From contig JACTMJ010000009.1 of NCBI GenBank assembly GCA_014584705.1, forward strand, positions 124,001 to 188,000: DNA of 64,000 nucleotides, in the 5' to 3' direction. The notes beneath the pieces were generated by a model. It was not told where the DNA came from, made no database searches, and was given only the letters and a program-made list of their open reading frames with translations. This document shows, one piece after another, positions 36,738 through 45,954 of the stretch. The position numbers and the translations under genes were made by a program. The stretch is from Acidobacteriota bacterium. Lineage in GTDB: Bacteria; Acidobacteriota; Terriglobia; Bryobacterales; Bryobacteraceae. The stretch's first letter is position 1, and every line of letters begins with the position of its first letter.

Positions 36738-39700
36738 ATGCAAGTGCGTGTGCCAGACCCTGGGGGCAATGTGAACGAACAGTCAGAAGAGCCGGAAAGC
36801 GGCAAAAACGCCAGTGAGAGCGGCGTCAAGATTGCAGCGAATATCGCGCCGAGCTTTGCCTACGCATCTTTCCAGAACTCGGTGTCCGTCGTCCGTTCCA
36901 TCTCCATCGAAAACGGTACTGGCGAAAGCCTGCAGTCATGCACCCTGGAACTCCAAACCACGCCGCCTTTCCTCCGGCCAAAGACTTGGCGTATCGATGG
37001 CATTCTCGCTGGCGGTCGTCACGTGATCGCGGACCGCAAGGTAAGCCCGGATCCATCTTACCTGGACAGTCTGGACGAAACAGAGTCCGGTGAACTCACA
37101 TTCACACTCTATGCGCGAGAGCTGAAGGTGAGCGAGCAGCATGTCCCAATCCGCCTCCTGGCGCGTGATCATTGGGGCGGGGTGCGCGAGATGAATGATC
37201 TGCTGCCCGCGTTCGTCATGCCCAACGATCCGGCGGTGGCGCAGGTGCTGCGATCCGCGGCGGAGCAATTGGCGGCGCACGGTTACTCATCGGCCCTCGA
37301 CGGCTACCAGAACAATGATCCGCAACGCGCGTTCCTGCTGGTCGCCGCCATCTATGCGGCGATTGCCGGCCTTGGCATCCACTATGCGGAACCTCCAGCA
37401 AGTTTTGAAGTACGCGGCCAAAAAGTACGGCGACCGTCCACGGTCCTCAGTCAACGCTTGGGGACATGTCTGGATCTTGTACTTCTTTTCGCCGCCGCTT
37501 TGGAAGCAGCCGGCCTCTTTCCCGTAATTCTCCTCTACAAAGATCACGCGAACGCGGGGGTGTGGCTCAAGAGGCGCACATTTGCGCGCATGACCGAGCC
37601 CGACCCGATGGAGGTTCGGAAGGCACTGGCGTTGCGAGAATTGGTGATCTTCGAGACCACGGTAATCACGCAGCGGCCGCCGGCAACGCTCGATCATGCG
37701 CGGAATCTCGCGGAGCACATGGTGAGCGAAACGGAGCCCGGCAGGTTCCAAGCAGTGATCGACATCTACCGGGCGCGCGGCGCCGGCATCACGCCGCTCG
37801 CTTCCCATTCTCCACTGGCTTCGGACGGGGGAAGCGATACCGGGGGGACGCCGTTGCCCTTGCCCGCGCCACCCAGCTTTCCGCGGTTGCCCATGGAGGA
37901 ATGGGACGAAAAGCCAACAACCAGCGCGGGCCGTATCCTTCGATGGAAGAAGAAGCTGCTCGACCTCTCGCTGCGCAATCGGCTGCTGAACTTCGTCCAA
38001 ACAAAGAAGACCGTTCCATTTATTTGCACGGATATCCCCTATTTGGAAGACCGGTTGGCTGCCAGAGCTAGCATTCGCATCATTTCCCTGCCTGACCAGA
38101 TGGCGCTCGGCGACCGGGATGCCGCGCTGTATCAGGAGACGAAAGGGAAAGATGTCGCACGAGCCTTCGCCATCGAAGCGCTGCACCGGGATGAATTGAC
38201 ATCGGCACTTGGCGTCAAGGACCTGGAGGGACGGCTGGTGGATATCTACCGTCAGTCCCGCAGCGATCTGGCGGAGGGCGGGGCCAATACGCTCTTCCTG
38301 GCCTTTGGATTCCTGCGTTGGAAGCGGCAGGCCACGGATGAAAAAAGCTATCGAGCTCCGCTGCTATTGGTTCCCGTTAAACTTGATCGCCGTAGCGCTT
38401 CCTCCAGTTTTTCCCTGAAGTTTCATGAAGACGATCCAAGATTCAATGCGACACTGCTGCAGTTCCTGGAGCATGAATTTGATTTGAAGCTGCCGCAGTT
38501 CCACGCCGAACTCCCGCGCGATCAAGAGGGCATAGATGTGCCCCTGCTTCTGGACCAGATGCGTCAAGCCATCCGGGATGTACCCGGTATGGAGGTCGTG
38601 GATGAATCGGCTCTCTCCACGTTTTCCTTCGCGAAGTTCCTGATGTGGGAAGACTTGGAGAAGCACACGGACGCTCTTCGGCAGAACCGTGTTGTCAAAC
38701 ACCTGATTGATTCTCCTGATGCTGCGTTCCCTGCCGGTGGAACCTTCGTGGATGCGGCGAAGTTGGACCATTCCTATGATCCGGCCAAAATCATCTCCAT
38801 CCTCCCGGCGGATTCGTCACAACTCGGTGCAAGTATCGCGGCAGCAGAGGGGCATGACTTTGTCCTTGTGGGCCCGCCGGGTACGGGTAAGAGCCAGACG
38901 ATTGCCAACATGATCGGCCACTGCCTCGCCCTCGGCAAGACGGTGCTGTTCGTTGCCGAGAAGACGGCAGCGCTCGACGTTGTGTATCGGCGTCTGCGCG
39001 CAGCCGGGCTGGGCCATCATTGCCTGGAACTTCACTCGAACAAAGCAGACCGCAAGGGTTTTCTCAGACAGCTCAAGCTCTCCTGGGAAAGCGGCATGAA
39101 TCGCACCAATTCGGAATGGGCAGAGATCAACGCGCGCCTGAGGATTCCGCGCGATCAGCTCAACGGCTATGTCCGAGCCTTGCACCGCACTTATCCGAAC
39201 GGAATGACTCCGTATGCCGCTTTGGGCATTGCGCTACGCGAAAAGGAGATATCCGTACCGGCTCTGTCGTGGCCAGACCGCGACGCGCACGATCAGACCG
39301 CACTACGCGGCCTGGACGAGTTTGCCGATGAGTTAGGCCGTGTTTTTGGGGCAGTGACGCCCTCGCCAAGTCTCCGGGTGGTAGACGCCGGTGAATGGTC
39401 CATAGCCTGGGAACAGAGCCTTATTGAGGCTGCGGAAGCTTTGCGTACCAGAGCGGCGATAGCCGCAAACGCTCTTCATGAGTTCCTGCCAATGATCGGC
39501 CTTCCCGCGCGGAAGGATGCACCCCTCGGTAAGTTGGAGGCACTCGCGGACTTTGCGGCCTTGCTGGTAGAAGGAGAGGGACTGGACCTTCGGATTGCCT
39601 TGGACGCTGAGTTCGCTCAGATGCAATCTGAACTGAGGTCTCTTGAGCTTGCCGTCGAAACCTTTCGAAACGCTGAAGCCTCTCTAGCCGCACGATACCC

Positions 39701-42700
39701 AAGAGCGGTGCTGAACCGTCTGCCCGCATTCGATCTTGATCGGCAATGGAGGGAAGCTTCGGGGTCCATGTGGCCGATGAGTTGGTTTGCGCGGCGCCGC
39801 GTACAGAAGCTGCTGCAAAGCTACACCGAGCAAGGCGAGGCGGTGCCCGCTAACGACCTGCCTTTGCTTTGCCGGATGCGCGAGATGCAGCAGGAGACGG
39901 CGGCGTACAAGCTGGCGCGGATGCCGGTGGGGTTTGCCGGACTCGATACAGATTTGGCGGCCGTCAGGGATCGTTTTCTCCGCTCCGAGCAGTTGCGCAC
40001 AGCCATGGCAACCGTCGGCGGGTCACCGGCGGAGCTTGCCGATATCGCTCGTGCGATTGCGCCCGCTCTGGGAGGCGCGGCGAACGACCCTCTCCGCGGA
40101 CCCGCTGGGCACTTCCTCCGCGCATGTAGGTCGTTCCTGGACGCGGTAAAGCGGTTCGGGACACTGGCGCAGTCCTCCCTGATCGGTCCCTCCGGAACCT
40201 CCTCCTTCGGCGATGCCGCGGAAGCGGCAGACAGTCTCATCGGCGTTCGGAACGAGTTGCGCGACTGGACCCTGTGGTGCCGCAAACGCAGAGAAGCCCG
40301 GTCTTTGGGGCTCGGCCCTCTCGTAGACGGGCTGGAGTCCGGCGCGGTTCAACCCGCCGGGTGCGTCCGGGCGTTTCGCCTGTCTTATGCCCGCTGGTGG
40401 CTGGACCTCGTCCTCCAAAGTGATCCAGCCCTTCGCGAATTTCGACAGTTTCAGCACGAACATGCGATCGACAGCTTTCGCAAACTGGACGATCTAGTGC
40501 GGGCCAGCGCAACGCAGCGTGTGATGAGTGGAATCTCTCACGGGTTGCCCGGCATACAGAACGTCCCGCGTAACTCCGAACTGGGCCTGGTGCGACACTG
40601 GATGGAGTTGCAGCGTCCCTCCCGTTCCATCCGGGACATGATCAGTTCGATGCCCTCCAGCTTCCCGAAGCTGGCGCCCTGTATTCTAATGTCCCCCCTG
40701 TCGATTGCTCAGTACCTACCCGTAAGTCAAACACGATTCGATGTCGTGATTTTTGACGAGGCATCCCAGATCACTACATGGGATGCGGTGGGAGCCATCG
40801 CGCGAGGGAAGCAGACAATCATTGTGGGCGACCCAAAACAGCTTCCTCCGACCAATTTCTTCGGAACGAACTTCGACAGCGACGAACAAGACATTGAGGA
40901 GTACGAGCAGGATCTGGAAAGTATCCTTGATGAAATGAGGGCGTCCGGGATTCCGTCGCGGGATCTGCGATGGCACTATCGCAGCCGAAATGAATCGCTC
41001 ATTGCATTCTCAAATCACCACTATTACGACGATCGGCTCGTCACCTTCCCGTCCCCATCGATCGACGACCGGGCGGTACAACTCCGGCACATCGTGAAGA
41101 GTATCTACGACCGAGGAAAGAGCCGTACAAACCGAGTGGAAGCAGAGGAAGTGGTCAAGGAAGCGGGTGGCCGCCTGCTGGGTTGGCTCTCGCTGCCGGA
41201 GGAAAACAGACCCACTCTCGGGGTGATCACATTCAATTCTCAGCAGCAATCCCTTATCCAGGATCTCCTTGACGACCTGCGGCGGAAGAAGCCCGAACTG
41301 GAGTGGTTCTTCAGCGAGGATCGAATTGAGCCGGTGATCGTCAAGAACCTCGAAAATGTGCAAGGCGACGAACGCGACGTCATCCTCTTCTCGCTCACCT
41401 TTGGCAAGGACGCCGCCGGAAAGTTCTCCATGGATTTCGGTGCGGTGAATCGTCTCGGCGGTGAACGCCGTTTGAATGTTGCCGTTACCCGCGCACGTCA
41501 GGAACTGATTGTCTTTTCGGCGTTCACCGCCGATGAAATCGACCTGCGTCGCACGGCATCCATCGGGGTCAGGGACCTAAAGGCCTTCGTGGACTTCGCG
41601 GACCGCGGCGCCATTGCGCTTGCCGCTCAGAGCCAGGAGCCGATGGGCGGGTTCGAATCTCCGTTTGAGGAAGCCGTCGCCGAGGCGTTGCGGCAGCAAG
41701 GTTGGCAGGTTGTACCGCAGGTTGGCATCTCTGGATTCCGTATCGACCTTGGCGTTCGCCATCCCGATCTGGCAGGTGCTTATCTTGCCGGTGTGGAATG
41801 CGACGGCGCCACTTACCACCGTTCCGCCACAGCGCGAGATCGCGACAAGGTACGTGAACAGGTGCTTCGTGGCTTGGGTTGGAATATCGTACGCGTCTGG
41901 TCTACCGATTGGTGGTTCAATAGCCAAGCCGCTATTGCGCGGCTGAACGCGCGTCTGAACGAATTGTTAGGCGATAGCAGAAGGAAGATGGGCGCGGCTC
42001 CCCAGGAGAAGCAACCTGTCCGCTGGGAATTGGGAGACGAGATTGCGCCGGGGCTGGCTTTACCCCCCAAGTCCGAGGATGACAACTCGGAGACTCTGCT
42101 TGTAGCATCAGGAGGCGGCGAAGATGCGACAGCCGAAGAGGAACTGAACGAGATATTGGAAGCCCTTTCGTTGCCGTCGGCGCCTCCCGCTCCGTCAAAG
42201 GTTGCCGGACCTTGTTACCAATCCGCGGATCTCAGCCACTTCGCCGCCGATCCGGACCGGTTCTATGAGGCGGAATATGATCCAACCCTGTCATCAATGA
42301 TTGCCGCGATCCTTGATGCAGAGTCCCCCGTCAGGGAAGACATCTTGTGCCAGCGGATCGCTCGCTCCCATGGATGGTTGCGCACCGGCAACCGGATCCG
42401 GGAGCGCATATTGTCGAGGCTGGGCGATGCAGACAGAGTTACCGAATCGAGCGGTGTATTTCTTTGGAAGAAGGGAAGCGTGTCGGAAGTCATCCCCTAT
42501 CGCGAGCCCGCCGACAGCGGCTCACGGCGAAGCATTCTGGAATTTGCCCTCGCGGAATTGGCGGGAGGAATCCTATCCAACCGGGACGTTGTCAATGCCT
42601 CGGACCCCGTGCTTGCATTGGCGCGGTGGATCGGCGTGGATCGCCTGACTGCGACATCCCGTGCGCGACTAAGAGAAGCATTCCAGCGCGCCAATGTGCC

Positions 42701-42716
42701 GCTCGATGCCGACTAG
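36738..42716 (+). CDS. Giant defence-type protein: transglutaminase-like + DUF4011 + SF1 helicase + Vsr-like nuclease + DUF3320
   Basis: 1992 residues. Domains in order: a transglutaminase-like segment (about 155-370) with C244 in RLGTCLDLVLLFAAALEAAGL and a later histidine in DHANAGVWL; DUF4011 (about 395-700, RILRWKKKLLDLSLRNRLLNF); an Upf1/SF1 helicase with Walker A GPPGTGKS (712-719), Walker B DEAS (1340-1343) and motifs WHYRSR, VQGDERDV and NVAVTRAR; a Vsr/MTES_1575-type PD-(D/E)XK nuclease with D1670, E1687 and D1689 (VECDGATYHRS and RDKVREQVLRGLGWNIVRVWSTDWW); and a DUF3320 winged-helix-like end (about 1845-1905). All helicase and nuclease residues look intact. I recall this architecture as the single-gene antiphage system Hhe. 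A GTG at 36771 is an alternative start. Confidence 0.88.
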   Translation: MQVRVPDPGGNVNEQSEEPESGKNASESGVKIAANIAPSFAYASFQNSVSVVRSISIENGTGESLQSCTLELQTTPPFLRPKTWRIDGILAGGRHVIADRKVSPDPSYLDSLDETESGELTFTLYARELKVSEQHVPIRLLARDHWGGVREMNDLLPAFVMPNDPAVAQVLRSAAEQLAAHGYSSALDGYQNNDPQRAFLLVAAIYAAIAGLGIHYAEPPASFEVRGQKVRRPSTVLSQRLGTCLDLVLLFAAALEAAGLFPVILLYKDHANAGVWLKRRTFARMTEPDPMEVRKALALRELVIFETTVITQRPPATLDHARNLAEHMVSETEPGRFQAVIDIYRARGAGITPLASHSPLASDGGSDTGGTPLPLPAPPSFPRLPMEEWDEKPTTSAGRILRWKKKLLDLSLRNRLLNFVQTKKTVPFICTDIPYLEDRLAARASIRIISLPDQMALGDRDAALYQETKGKDVARAFAIEALHRDELTSALGVKDLEGRLVDIYRQSRSDLAEGGANTLFLAFGFLRWKRQATDEKSYRAPLLLVPVKLDRRSASSSFSLKFHEDDPRFNATLLQFLEHEFDLKLPQFHAELPRDQEGIDVPLLLDQMRQAIRDVPGMEVVDESALSTFSFAKFLMWEDLEKHTDALRQNRVVKHLIDSPDAAFPAGGTFVDAAKLDHSYDPAKIISILPADSSQLGASIAAAEGHDFVLVGPPGTGKSQTIANMIGHCLALGKTVLFVAEKTAALDVVYRRLRAAGLGHHCLELHSNKADRKGFLRQLKLSWESGMNRTNSEWAEINARLRIPRDQLNGYVRALHRTYPNGMTPYAALGIALREKEISVPALSWPDRDAHDQTALRGLDEFADELGRVFGAVTPSPSLRVVDAGEWSIAWEQSLIEAAEALRTRAAIAANALHEFLPMIGLPARKDAPLGKLEALADFAALLVEGEGLDLRIALDAEFAQMQSELRSLELAVETFRNAEASLAARYPRAVLNRLPAFDLDRQWREASGSMWPMSWFARRRVQKLLQSYTEQGEAVPANDLPLLCRMREMQQETAAYKLARMPVGFAGLDTDLAAVRDRFLRSEQLRTAMATVGGSPAELADIARAIAPALGGAANDPLRGPAGHFLRACRSFLDAVKRFGTLAQSSLIGPSGTSSFGDAAEAADSLIGVRNELRDWTLWCRKRREARSLGLGPLVDGLESGAVQPAGCVRAFRLSYARWWLDLVLQSDPALREFRQFQHEHAIDSFRKLDDLVRASATQRVMSGISHGLPGIQNVPRNSELGLVRHWMELQRPSRSIRDMISSMPSSFPKLAPCILMSPLSIAQYLPVSQTRFDVVIFDEASQITTWDAVGAIARGKQTIIVGDPKQLPPTNFFGTNFDSDEQDIEEYEQDLESILDEMRASGIPSRDLRWHYRSRNESLIAFSNHHYYDDRLVTFPSPSIDDRAVQLRHIVKSIYDRGKSRTNRVEAEEVVKEAGGRLLGWLSLPEENRPTLGVITFNSQQQSLIQDLLDDLRRKKPELEWFFSEDRIEPVIVKNLENVQGDERDVILFSLTFGKDAAGKFSMDFGAVNRLGGERRLNVAVTRARQELIVFSAFTADEIDLRRTASIGVRDLKAFVDFADRGAIALAAQSQEPMGGFESPFEEAVAEALRQQGWQVVPQVGISGFRIDLGVRHPDLAGAYLAGVECDGATYHRSATARDRDKVREQVLRGLGWNIVRVWSTDWWFNSQAAIARLNARLNELLGDSRRKMGAAPQEKQPVRWELGDEIAPGLALPPKSEDDNSETLLVASGGGEDATAEEELNEILEALSLPSAPPAPSKVAGPCYQSADLSHFAADPDRFYEAEYDPTLSSMIAAILDAESPVREDILCQRIARSHGWLRTGNRIRERILSRLGDADRVTESSGVFLWKKGSVSEVIPYREPADSGSRRSILEFALAELAGGILSNRDVVNASDPVLALARWIGVDRLTATSRARLREAFQRANVPLDAD

Positions 42717-42948
42717 CGGAAGCCTTCCGAGGGCTGCCTACGCCGAAATCCGTAGCGAGTCTAGGCGCAAACTGTGCTGGTGATTCTCGGTGTGCGATTC
42801 AAGAGCCTACGTCGAGATCAGTGCTAGGACTGGCCTCGAACTGCAGTTATCGGCTGTGCGGTTCTGACGAGAACTGCCTCCCGATTCAGGACGTTTCTTC
42901 GCAGACCAAGTGACACGGTGTCCGAAAACCCACTTCTATTCCACTACG

Positions 42949-42972
42949 AATCGGCCGGCCAGTCGGCCGATT
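42949..42972. repeat. 9-bp inverted repeat (hairpin)
   Basis: aatcggccg (42949-42957) and cggccgatt (42964-42972), perfect, with a 6-nt loop. It lies about 230 bp after the helicase-nuclease stop and has no T-run, so it is a weak terminator candidate at best. Confidence 0.45.
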
Positions 42973-43282
42973 ATGCTCACGAACCAAGCCTCTTGTTCGG
43001 AATACTTTTCGATTCTGCTGTCCAATTCGCGGATTCTGAAGTGTGCTGATCCGAATTCCGGAATCGATTAGTGGATGTTTCCGCGAAGGAACAGATGCAC
43101 CCGGTTAGCCCTCGAACCGGCGTGATGGAGCGATGGATGCGTTGGAGCGACTCCGTATTTGGGGCGTGCGGGAGAAGGGCTTATCCATGGGGATCAGCGG
43201 TCTTGCTCTTCCACGTTTGCAGTTAGCGGTTGGCGAATCGATTTCCGGTGAGCAGGGGCGTTGGTTTGGGGCGGTGCGGAGG

Positions 43283-43314
43283 CGTCACACCGGACAAACG
43301 GGGCCGGTGTGACG
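43283..43314. repeat. 11-bp perfect inverted repeat (hairpin)
   Basis: cgtcacaccgg (43283-43293) and ccggtgtgacg (43304-43314) are exact inverted copies with a 10-nt loop. It is the most stable-looking hairpin of this gene-poor stretch. Confidence 0.6.
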
Positions 43315-43577
43315 TGGTCTTGCTTGCGATCGCGGATTGCTTTTCCCTGGGCATACGCCCGGGGCTGGCGTTTGTCGCCCGTTGCGCTTTCGGCGCGGGG
43401 ACATGGAGGGAGCTCTTGTGCTGCTTGATCACGATGCTCTCTTCGGAAGCGATTGCTGGAAAGGGGAAGGGGGCCGTCGCTTGATTGGTGGGGGAATCGC
43501 CGATGGGGAATGGGCTCGCGAGGGGGCGGATGCTGGTGGCAGCACTGACGTGGTGCGGCGGGTTGGGCGGCGCAGAT

Positions 43578-43598
43578 CCAGGCGTATAAAGCGCCTGG
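43578..43598. repeat. 7-bp inverted repeat (hairpin)
   Basis: ccaggcg (43578-43584) and cgcctgg (43592-43598) are perfect inverted copies around tataaag. Confidence 0.4.
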
Positions 43599-43921
43599 CG
43601 AATGGGCGGCCTGTCGCTGACGCGACGGTTCGCTACCGGTGGCCGGGGTAGCGGATTGCAAATGCGGGGCCGGTGTGGCGTTGTGCCGCCCTGTTGCGGA
43701 AAGCCCGAAACTGTCAGCGAAATGGGCATCTGGGAAAGTGGGGCATTCCATCTCAACCCGAGAAACCGCCAACGCCGTCGCTCCGGAGAGTCTAGCGATT
43801 TCATTCCGACAGGCTCGGTGGCTGCCCCTCAAATCTTCATGGTGAAGAAGCCATCCAGGCAAGACGTCACAGAACTTCGGACGATAACGGGACTTCCGGA
43901 CCTGAAACGAATCGCTCCGCG

Positions 43922-43927
43922 TATAAT
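43922..43927 (+). promoter_or_regulatory. Consensus -10 box placing mop mRNA start at or next to its ATG
   Basis: TATAAT at 43922-43927 ends 8 nt before the ATG at 43936. Transcription would begin at about 43934-43936, so the mRNA should be leaderless or nearly so. No Shine-Dalgarno is present, which fits. No good -35 is visible. Confidence 0.55.
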
Positions 43928-43935
43928 GACGGCAT

Positions 43936-44142
43936 ATGCCACTGTCAGCTAGAAACCAACTGAGCGGGAAGATCATCGAGATCCAGTATGGGGATGTCCT
44001 GGTCCATGTGAGCGTGCGCGTTGGCAAGAATGTGATTGAGAGTGTCATTACACGCCGCAGCGCGGAAGAACTAGGGCTCAAGAAAGGCGACGTCGTGAAA
44101 GCGGTCGTCAAGTCCACCGAAGTGATGCTCCAGAAGGATTGA
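43936..44142 (+). CDS. mop: Mop/molbindin-type molybdate-binding protein
   Basis: 68 residues, a single Mop/TOBE domain: MPLSARNQLSGKIIEIQYGDVLVHVSVRVGKNVIESVITRRSAEELGLKKGDVVKAVVKSTEVML. The S-A-R-N-Q-L-x-G-x-I opening and L-G-L-K-x-G-D turn are diagnostic. Mop proteins assemble as hexamers that store or buffer molybdate (or tungstate) in the cytoplasm. The gene is convergent with a dihaem peroxidase gene 20 bp away, and a secreted molybdopterin-fold protein lies next to that, so the cluster may concern molybdenum. No mod transporter genes are present. Confidence 0.92.
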   Translation: MPLSARNQLSGKIIEIQYGDVLVHVSVRVGKNVIESVITRRSAEELGLKKGDVVKAVVKSTEVMLQKD

Positions 44143-44161
44143 GCCGCGGGTCTGCACGCGC

Positions 44162-45232
44162 TCAGCGCCATGGATTGCTCCAGCGCGGATCCTTGAGCAA
44201 CTCTTCCTCGGTGAGACTTTGCAGGAACTCAATGAGGTCCATCTTGTCCCGCGGGCTCAACGATAACGGGTGCAGGATGGAACTCTTGAGCGGGTTCGCG
44301 CTCGATCGCCCGCCTCGTGCGTAATGCTCAATCACCTCGGATAGCGTCGCAATGCTGCCGTCGTGCATGTAGGGAGCGGTTACGGCAATGTTCCGCAGCG
44401 TCGGTGCACGGAATTTTCCGGAATCCGCGGCCTTCCCTGTATGCTCCTGAATCCCGGTATTTGGCGCGCGATAGGTGTCGTAAAGTCCGGTGTTATGGAA
44501 TTCTGATTCCACTTTTTGTCCGCCCGCATACCGGACGGAGCCACTGAAGTTCCAGCCCCCGTGGCATTGGGAACATCCAGCCTTCTCGCCAGAGAAGAAT
44601 AGCTTCTCGCCCCGCTGCGCCGCTTCGGACAGTGCCGATTCATCACCACCATAGCGATACCGGTCGTAAGGAGACCTGGCCGAGATGATCGTTCGTTGAA
44701 ACGCGGCGATGGCGTTCGCGATAGTATCCATTCGAATGGGTCGCGGATCCCCTGGGAAGGCGGCCGAAAACAGGCGCTGATAGACTTCCGCTTTTCGGAG
44801 GCTATCCAGGACGCGCTCCTCCTGGCCCTTCAATCCCAGCTCGACCGGGTCCGTACCGAACATCGGAACCAGCGCCTGCTCTTCCAGCTTGTCCATCGCC
44901 GGATTGGCCCAAGTCAGACTTGGAACATAGGCAACATTCACCAGACTCATGCTGGACCGCGGATGAAGTTCGCCGGTGGTGCCCTTCGCGCGGGCGAGTC
45001 CGTCAGTAAAGGCCAGTTCCTGCCGGTGGCAGCTTGCGCAGGATTGTTGTCCATTCACCGACAGCCGTACATCGTAGAACAGATACCGGCCGAGTTCCGC
45101 TTTCGCCACGCTCATCTGGTTCTCCGGTGGCACAACCGGACGGGGGAATCCAGGCGGAAGATTCCACTCCCAATCCGCGGCGGAGAGCGCCATCACGGCG
45201 ACAAGTGCGAAAGATGCGACGCGACGAATCAT
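44162..45232 (-). CDS. Exported dihaem cytochrome c peroxidase (MauG/MbnH-like)
   Basis: 356 residues with a signal peptide (1-19). Two haem-binding motifs are C65-A-S-C68-H69 and C220-S-Q-C223-H224. SLVNVAYVPSLTWANP and FRAPTLRNIAVTAPYMHDG are typical of the MauG/CcpA family. These periplasmic enzymes reduce peroxide or, in MauG and MbnH, oxidise tryptophan residues of a partner protein. The combination with a TonB receptor and a small exported partner resembles the MbnH-type arrangement only loosely. The secreted molybdopterin-fold gene lies 88 bp upstream on the same strand, so both are probably one operon. Confidence 0.9.
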   Translation of the reverse strand: MIRRVASFALVAVMALSAADWEWNLPPGFPRPVVPPENQMSVAKAELGRYLFYDVRLSVNGQQSCASCHRQELAFTDGLARAKGTTGELHPRSSMSLVNVAYVPSLTWANPAMDKLEEQALVPMFGTDPVELGLKGQEERVLDSLRKAEVYQRLFSAAFPGDPRPIRMDTIANAIAAFQRTIISARSPYDRYRYGGDESALSEAAQRGEKLFFSGEKAGCSQCHGGWNFSGSVRYAGGQKVESEFHNTGLYDTYRAPNTGIQEHTGKAADSGKFRAPTLRNIAVTAPYMHDGSIATLSEVIEHYARGGRSSANPLKSSILHPLSLSPRDKMDLIEFLQSLTEEELLKDPRWSNPWR

Positions 45233-45320
45233 ACCGCCACCCGCGCCTCCTGGCCGGATTCGCCGATCCGGGCTCCTGTCGCTTCCGGCGTTCGGTTCTG
45301 ATCAATCGGCTCAGGCACGG

Positions 45321-45809
45321 TTACTTCCTCAACATCACGACGTCCAGCCGGGTTAGCATTCTCACCGAGCGCGCGCCTCGCTTCTCTTTGGGAGCCACCA
45401 GACGGAAGCGCCCCTGAGATCCGAACAGCGGCCTGCCGTTCGCGGTGTCGGCCAGGAGAATCTGGTTGTCAATGAACTCGGGGTCCAACTCACCGAGGGA
45501 GAACAGGACTTGATATCCATCCTCTGCCTCCGCTAGCACGTAGCTCGCCAGCGCCTTCCCGCGAAGATCGGTGCCCATTGGAACACCTGCTCTCTTCAGC
45601 ACGTCATGCAGCCACACGCCCTCATACACAATCGCGATGCCGTCGCTGTCGGTCTTCACCGAAGCTCGCGGCATCTTGCCGAGATCGTCGGCGGTCAGCG
45701 CGAGGGCTTGTTTCACCGCACCTGTAACGCGGACGGATGGCGCTGCTTCCTGGCCCATGATCGCCGCCGCCATCAAGAGCAGCGCGGGACACAATCGGCC
45801 GAGTTTCAT
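45321..45809 (-). CDS. Exported small protein with a molybdopterin-oxidoreductase (SUOX-like) fold
   Basis: 162 residues from the ATG at 45809 (MKLGRLCPALLLMAAAIMGQEA, a signal peptide); GAGG lies 5 nt before it. The body, VRVTGAVKQALALTADDLGKMPRASVKTDSDGIAIVYEGVWLHDVLKRAGVP, corresponds to a shortened oxidoreductase molybdopterin-binding domain (PF00174). The conserved cofactor cysteine of sulfite oxidases is not visible, so it may not bind the cofactor. Stand-alone versions occur near TonB receptors in Acidobacteria as far as I recall; their role is unknown. It is divergent from the TonB receptor, with 145 bp between starts. Confidence 0.8.
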   Translation of the reverse strand: MKLGRLCPALLLMAAAIMGQEAAPSVRVTGAVKQALALTADDLGKMPRASVKTDSDGIAIVYEGVWLHDVLKRAGVPMGTDLRGKALASYVLAEAEDGYQVLFSLGELDPEFIDNQILLADTANGRPLFGSQGRFRLVAPKEKRGARSVRMLTRLDVVMLRK

Positions 45810-45933
45810 CGCTGCCTCGCTTTCGTCGCTAAGTTCCCGAATGGGTTTGCCCGCGGCCCGGGTATCGGGCGATGCGGCATCTGAGATTCGCGATTGAGGG
45901 AATTGCGTCTGCATAGTTGCGTAAACATGACTC

Positions 45934-45943
45934 TAGCATGCTA
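45934..45943. promoter_or_regulatory. 10-bp palindrome in the divergent promoter region
   Basis: tagcatgcta (45934-45943) is a perfect palindrome 12 bp before the TonB receptor start, in the 145-bp spacer. It could bind a regulator controlling both directions. Confidence 0.35.
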
Positions 45944-45954
45944 AGCTGACATCC

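Larger units (their letters stand above)
42717..43935. other. Gene-poor stretch between the helicase-nuclease and mop genes
   Basis: 1219 bp. The open frames on both strands are proline/arginine/serine-rich with no recognisable domain and no good starts. Perfect inverted repeats occur at 42949-42972, 43283-43314 and 43578-43598. A 13-mer, cggggccggtgtg, occurs at 43299 and again at 43665. It may be a remnant of mobile or repeat DNA; I see no transposase. Confidence 0.5.

Noticed and set aside
42936-43067. Short minus-strand frame ending near EAWFVSIIGRLAGRFVVE
   Set aside because: It has a protein-like end but no credible start codon or length; at most a gene remnant.
43194-44171. Minus-strand frame of 325 residues through the gene-poor stretch
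   Set aside because: It is serine/proline/arginine-rich without domains and overlaps mop and its promoter on the other strand; several hairpins lie inside it.
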